A stretch of DNA of 64,000 nt from Streptomyces fradiae ATCC 10745 = DSM 40063. GTDB lineage: Bacteria > Actinomycetota > Actinomycetes > Streptomycetales > Streptomycetaceae. Location of the stretch: NCBI RefSeq assembly GCF_008704425.1, contig NZ_CP023696.1, positions 186,001-250,000 on the forward strand, given 5' to 3'. A program made the position numbers and the translations under genes. Shown one piece after another: positions 60,323 to 64,000 of this stretch. Numbering within the stretch: position 1 is the stretch's first letter; every line of letters starts with the position of its first letter. Under the pieces are notes generated by a model. It did no database searches. It was given only the letters and a program-made list of their open reading frames with translations, and was not told the origin of the DNA.

Positions 60323-60917
60323 AGATGGCGCACTGGACAGCCTCGTACGCAAACGCATCCGCGCCCTGCGCGTCGCGCAGGGCTGGTCGCTGGAGGAGCT
60401 GGCCACCCGGGCCAACCTCAGCCAGTCCTCGCTGAGCCGGATCGAGAACGGTCAGCGCCGTCTCGCCCTGGACCAGCTCGTCACCCTCGCCCGCGCGCTG
60501 GACACCACGCTCGACCAGCTCGTGGAGAGCGCTGCCGACGACGTCGTCATCAGCCCCATGATCGACGCCGCCCACGGCCTGATGCGCTGGCCGATCAAGG
60601 GCGACCCCGGCATGAGCGTCATGCGGCAGCGGATGACCGAACCGCCGCCGGACAACCCCGCCCGCATGCGCGCCCACCCGGGCCGCGAGTGGCTGGTCGT
60701 GCTCTCCGGAACCGCCCTCCTGATGCTCGGCCACCGCCGCTTCCGCATCGAGACCAACCAGGCCGCCGAGTTCCCCACCATGATGCCGCACGCCATCGGG
60801 GCCGAGGGCGGGCCGTGCGAGATCATGGGGATCTTCGACCGCGACGCCCGCCGGGGGCACCGCGACATCACCGGCGAGAGCGCCGACCGCGACAGCGCCG
60901 AGGGGCCCGGCCGGTAG
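60312..60917 (+). CDS. XRE-family regulator with cupin domain
   Basis: A 201-residue regulator. The HTH occupies about 10-70 (LRVAQGWSLEELATRANLSQ, then SLSRIENGQRRLALDQLVTLARALD). A small cupin follows (about 100-185, HPGREWLVVLSGTALLMLGH and FPTMMPHAIGAEGGPCEIMG), presumably binding the effector. It is divergent from the flavoprotein-exporter pair, the likely targets, and upstream of the methyltransferase gene that carries matching half-sites. Confidence 0.9.
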   Translation: MTQEDGALDSLVRKRIRALRVAQGWSLEELATRANLSQSSLSRIENGQRRLALDQLVTLARALDTTLDQLVESAADDVVISPMIDAAHGLMRWPIKGDPGMSVMRQRMTEPPPDNPARMRAHPGREWLVVLSGTALLMLGHRRFRIETNQAAEFPTMMPHAIGAEGGPCEIMGIFDRDARRGHRDITGESADRDSAEGPGR

Positions 60918-61057
60918 GCGGCAGCCCTCCCGGGGGACGGGGTGGGGGAAGGAGACCGCCGGTGGTTCTTGCGCCTCGGGCAGTCCAGCCCACTCTCTTC
61001 ATGCGCGTTACGCAAGAGGCCGTGCCCGTGACGCATGGCGGTCGTACGGTGGGACGC

Positions 61058-64000
<2,943 letters not shown>

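Overview
The window is about 75% G+C and reads as a Streptomyces (or very close actinomycete) chromosome. Supporting signs are a streptophobe-family membrane protein, a DUF6777 protein, a PAS-GAF-SpoIIE-ATPase phosphatase, an MmyB-type XRE regulator, frequent GTG starts with 4-base GTGA/ATGA gene overlaps, and a near absence of TTA codons (I found one in frame, in a regulator at 10.2-11.0 kb). I see 48 intact or window-edge genes and one gene remnant. There are no rRNA or tRNA genes, insertion sequences, phage genes or CRISPR array.

Left part (0-14.7 kb), mostly regulation and general metabolism. A GH95-like glycosidase is followed by the broken C-terminal end of a tyrosine phosphatase, then a LacI regulator with two palindromic operators and a PucR-type regulator. 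Next come a SpoIIE-type phosphatase and a PHP-domain protein, a divergent pair of regulators (HTH/LuxR-like and XRE-MmyB), a succinate-semialdehyde-type dehydrogenase, a YihY membrane protein and a short-chain dehydrogenase.

Signalling cluster (14.8-22.5 kb). A double-FHA ABC exporter, a protein with an SH3-like domain and five spaced Thr-Arg motifs, and a soluble Ser/Thr kinase form one tight operon. A streptophobe membrane protein and a divergent membrane-anchored DUF6777 protein lie next to it. The layout suggests a phospho-threonine-controlled transport or envelope system whose purpose is unknown.

Middle (22.6-36.6 kb). Here are a nitroreductase, a VOC protein, a 71-residue secreted peptide, a large LAL/LuxR regulator and a secreted subtilase with a P-domain. 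A 1.27-kb gene-free stretch with 41-bp tandem repeats follows. Then comes an operon DUF2617-DUF4247 lipoprotein-DUF350-membrane-fused polyamine aminopropyltransferase, and an Acg-type nitroreductase facing a LysR regulator.

Collagen/hydroxyproline block (37.5-51.9 kb). Two aminopeptidase P paralogues, a GntR regulator and a secreted M9 collagenase with PKD and PPC domains are followed by a complete 4-hydroxyproline degradation set: epimerase, DapA-family deaminase, three-subunit D-hydroxyproline dehydrogenase and alpha-ketoglutarate-semialdehyde dehydrogenase. Read together, they convert collagen to prolyl/hydroxyprolyl peptides, then hydroxyproline, then 2-oxoglutarate. A similar TGCAATG-type palindromic site occurs before the collagenase and between the two divergent catabolic operons, and a partial copy lies in the gntR promoter. 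This predicts one GntR regulon.

Right part (52.1-64 kb). This holds a DhaKLM dihydroxyacetone kinase operon, a cobalamin riboswitch followed by a CbiMNQO cobalt transporter, and an MFS exporter with a CxxC flavoprotein and a divergent XRE-cupin regulator. A methyltransferase with a histidine-rich N-terminus comes next. The window closes inside a 2,4-dienoyl-CoA reductase-type flavoenzyme whose promoter carries a palindrome over its -35 box.
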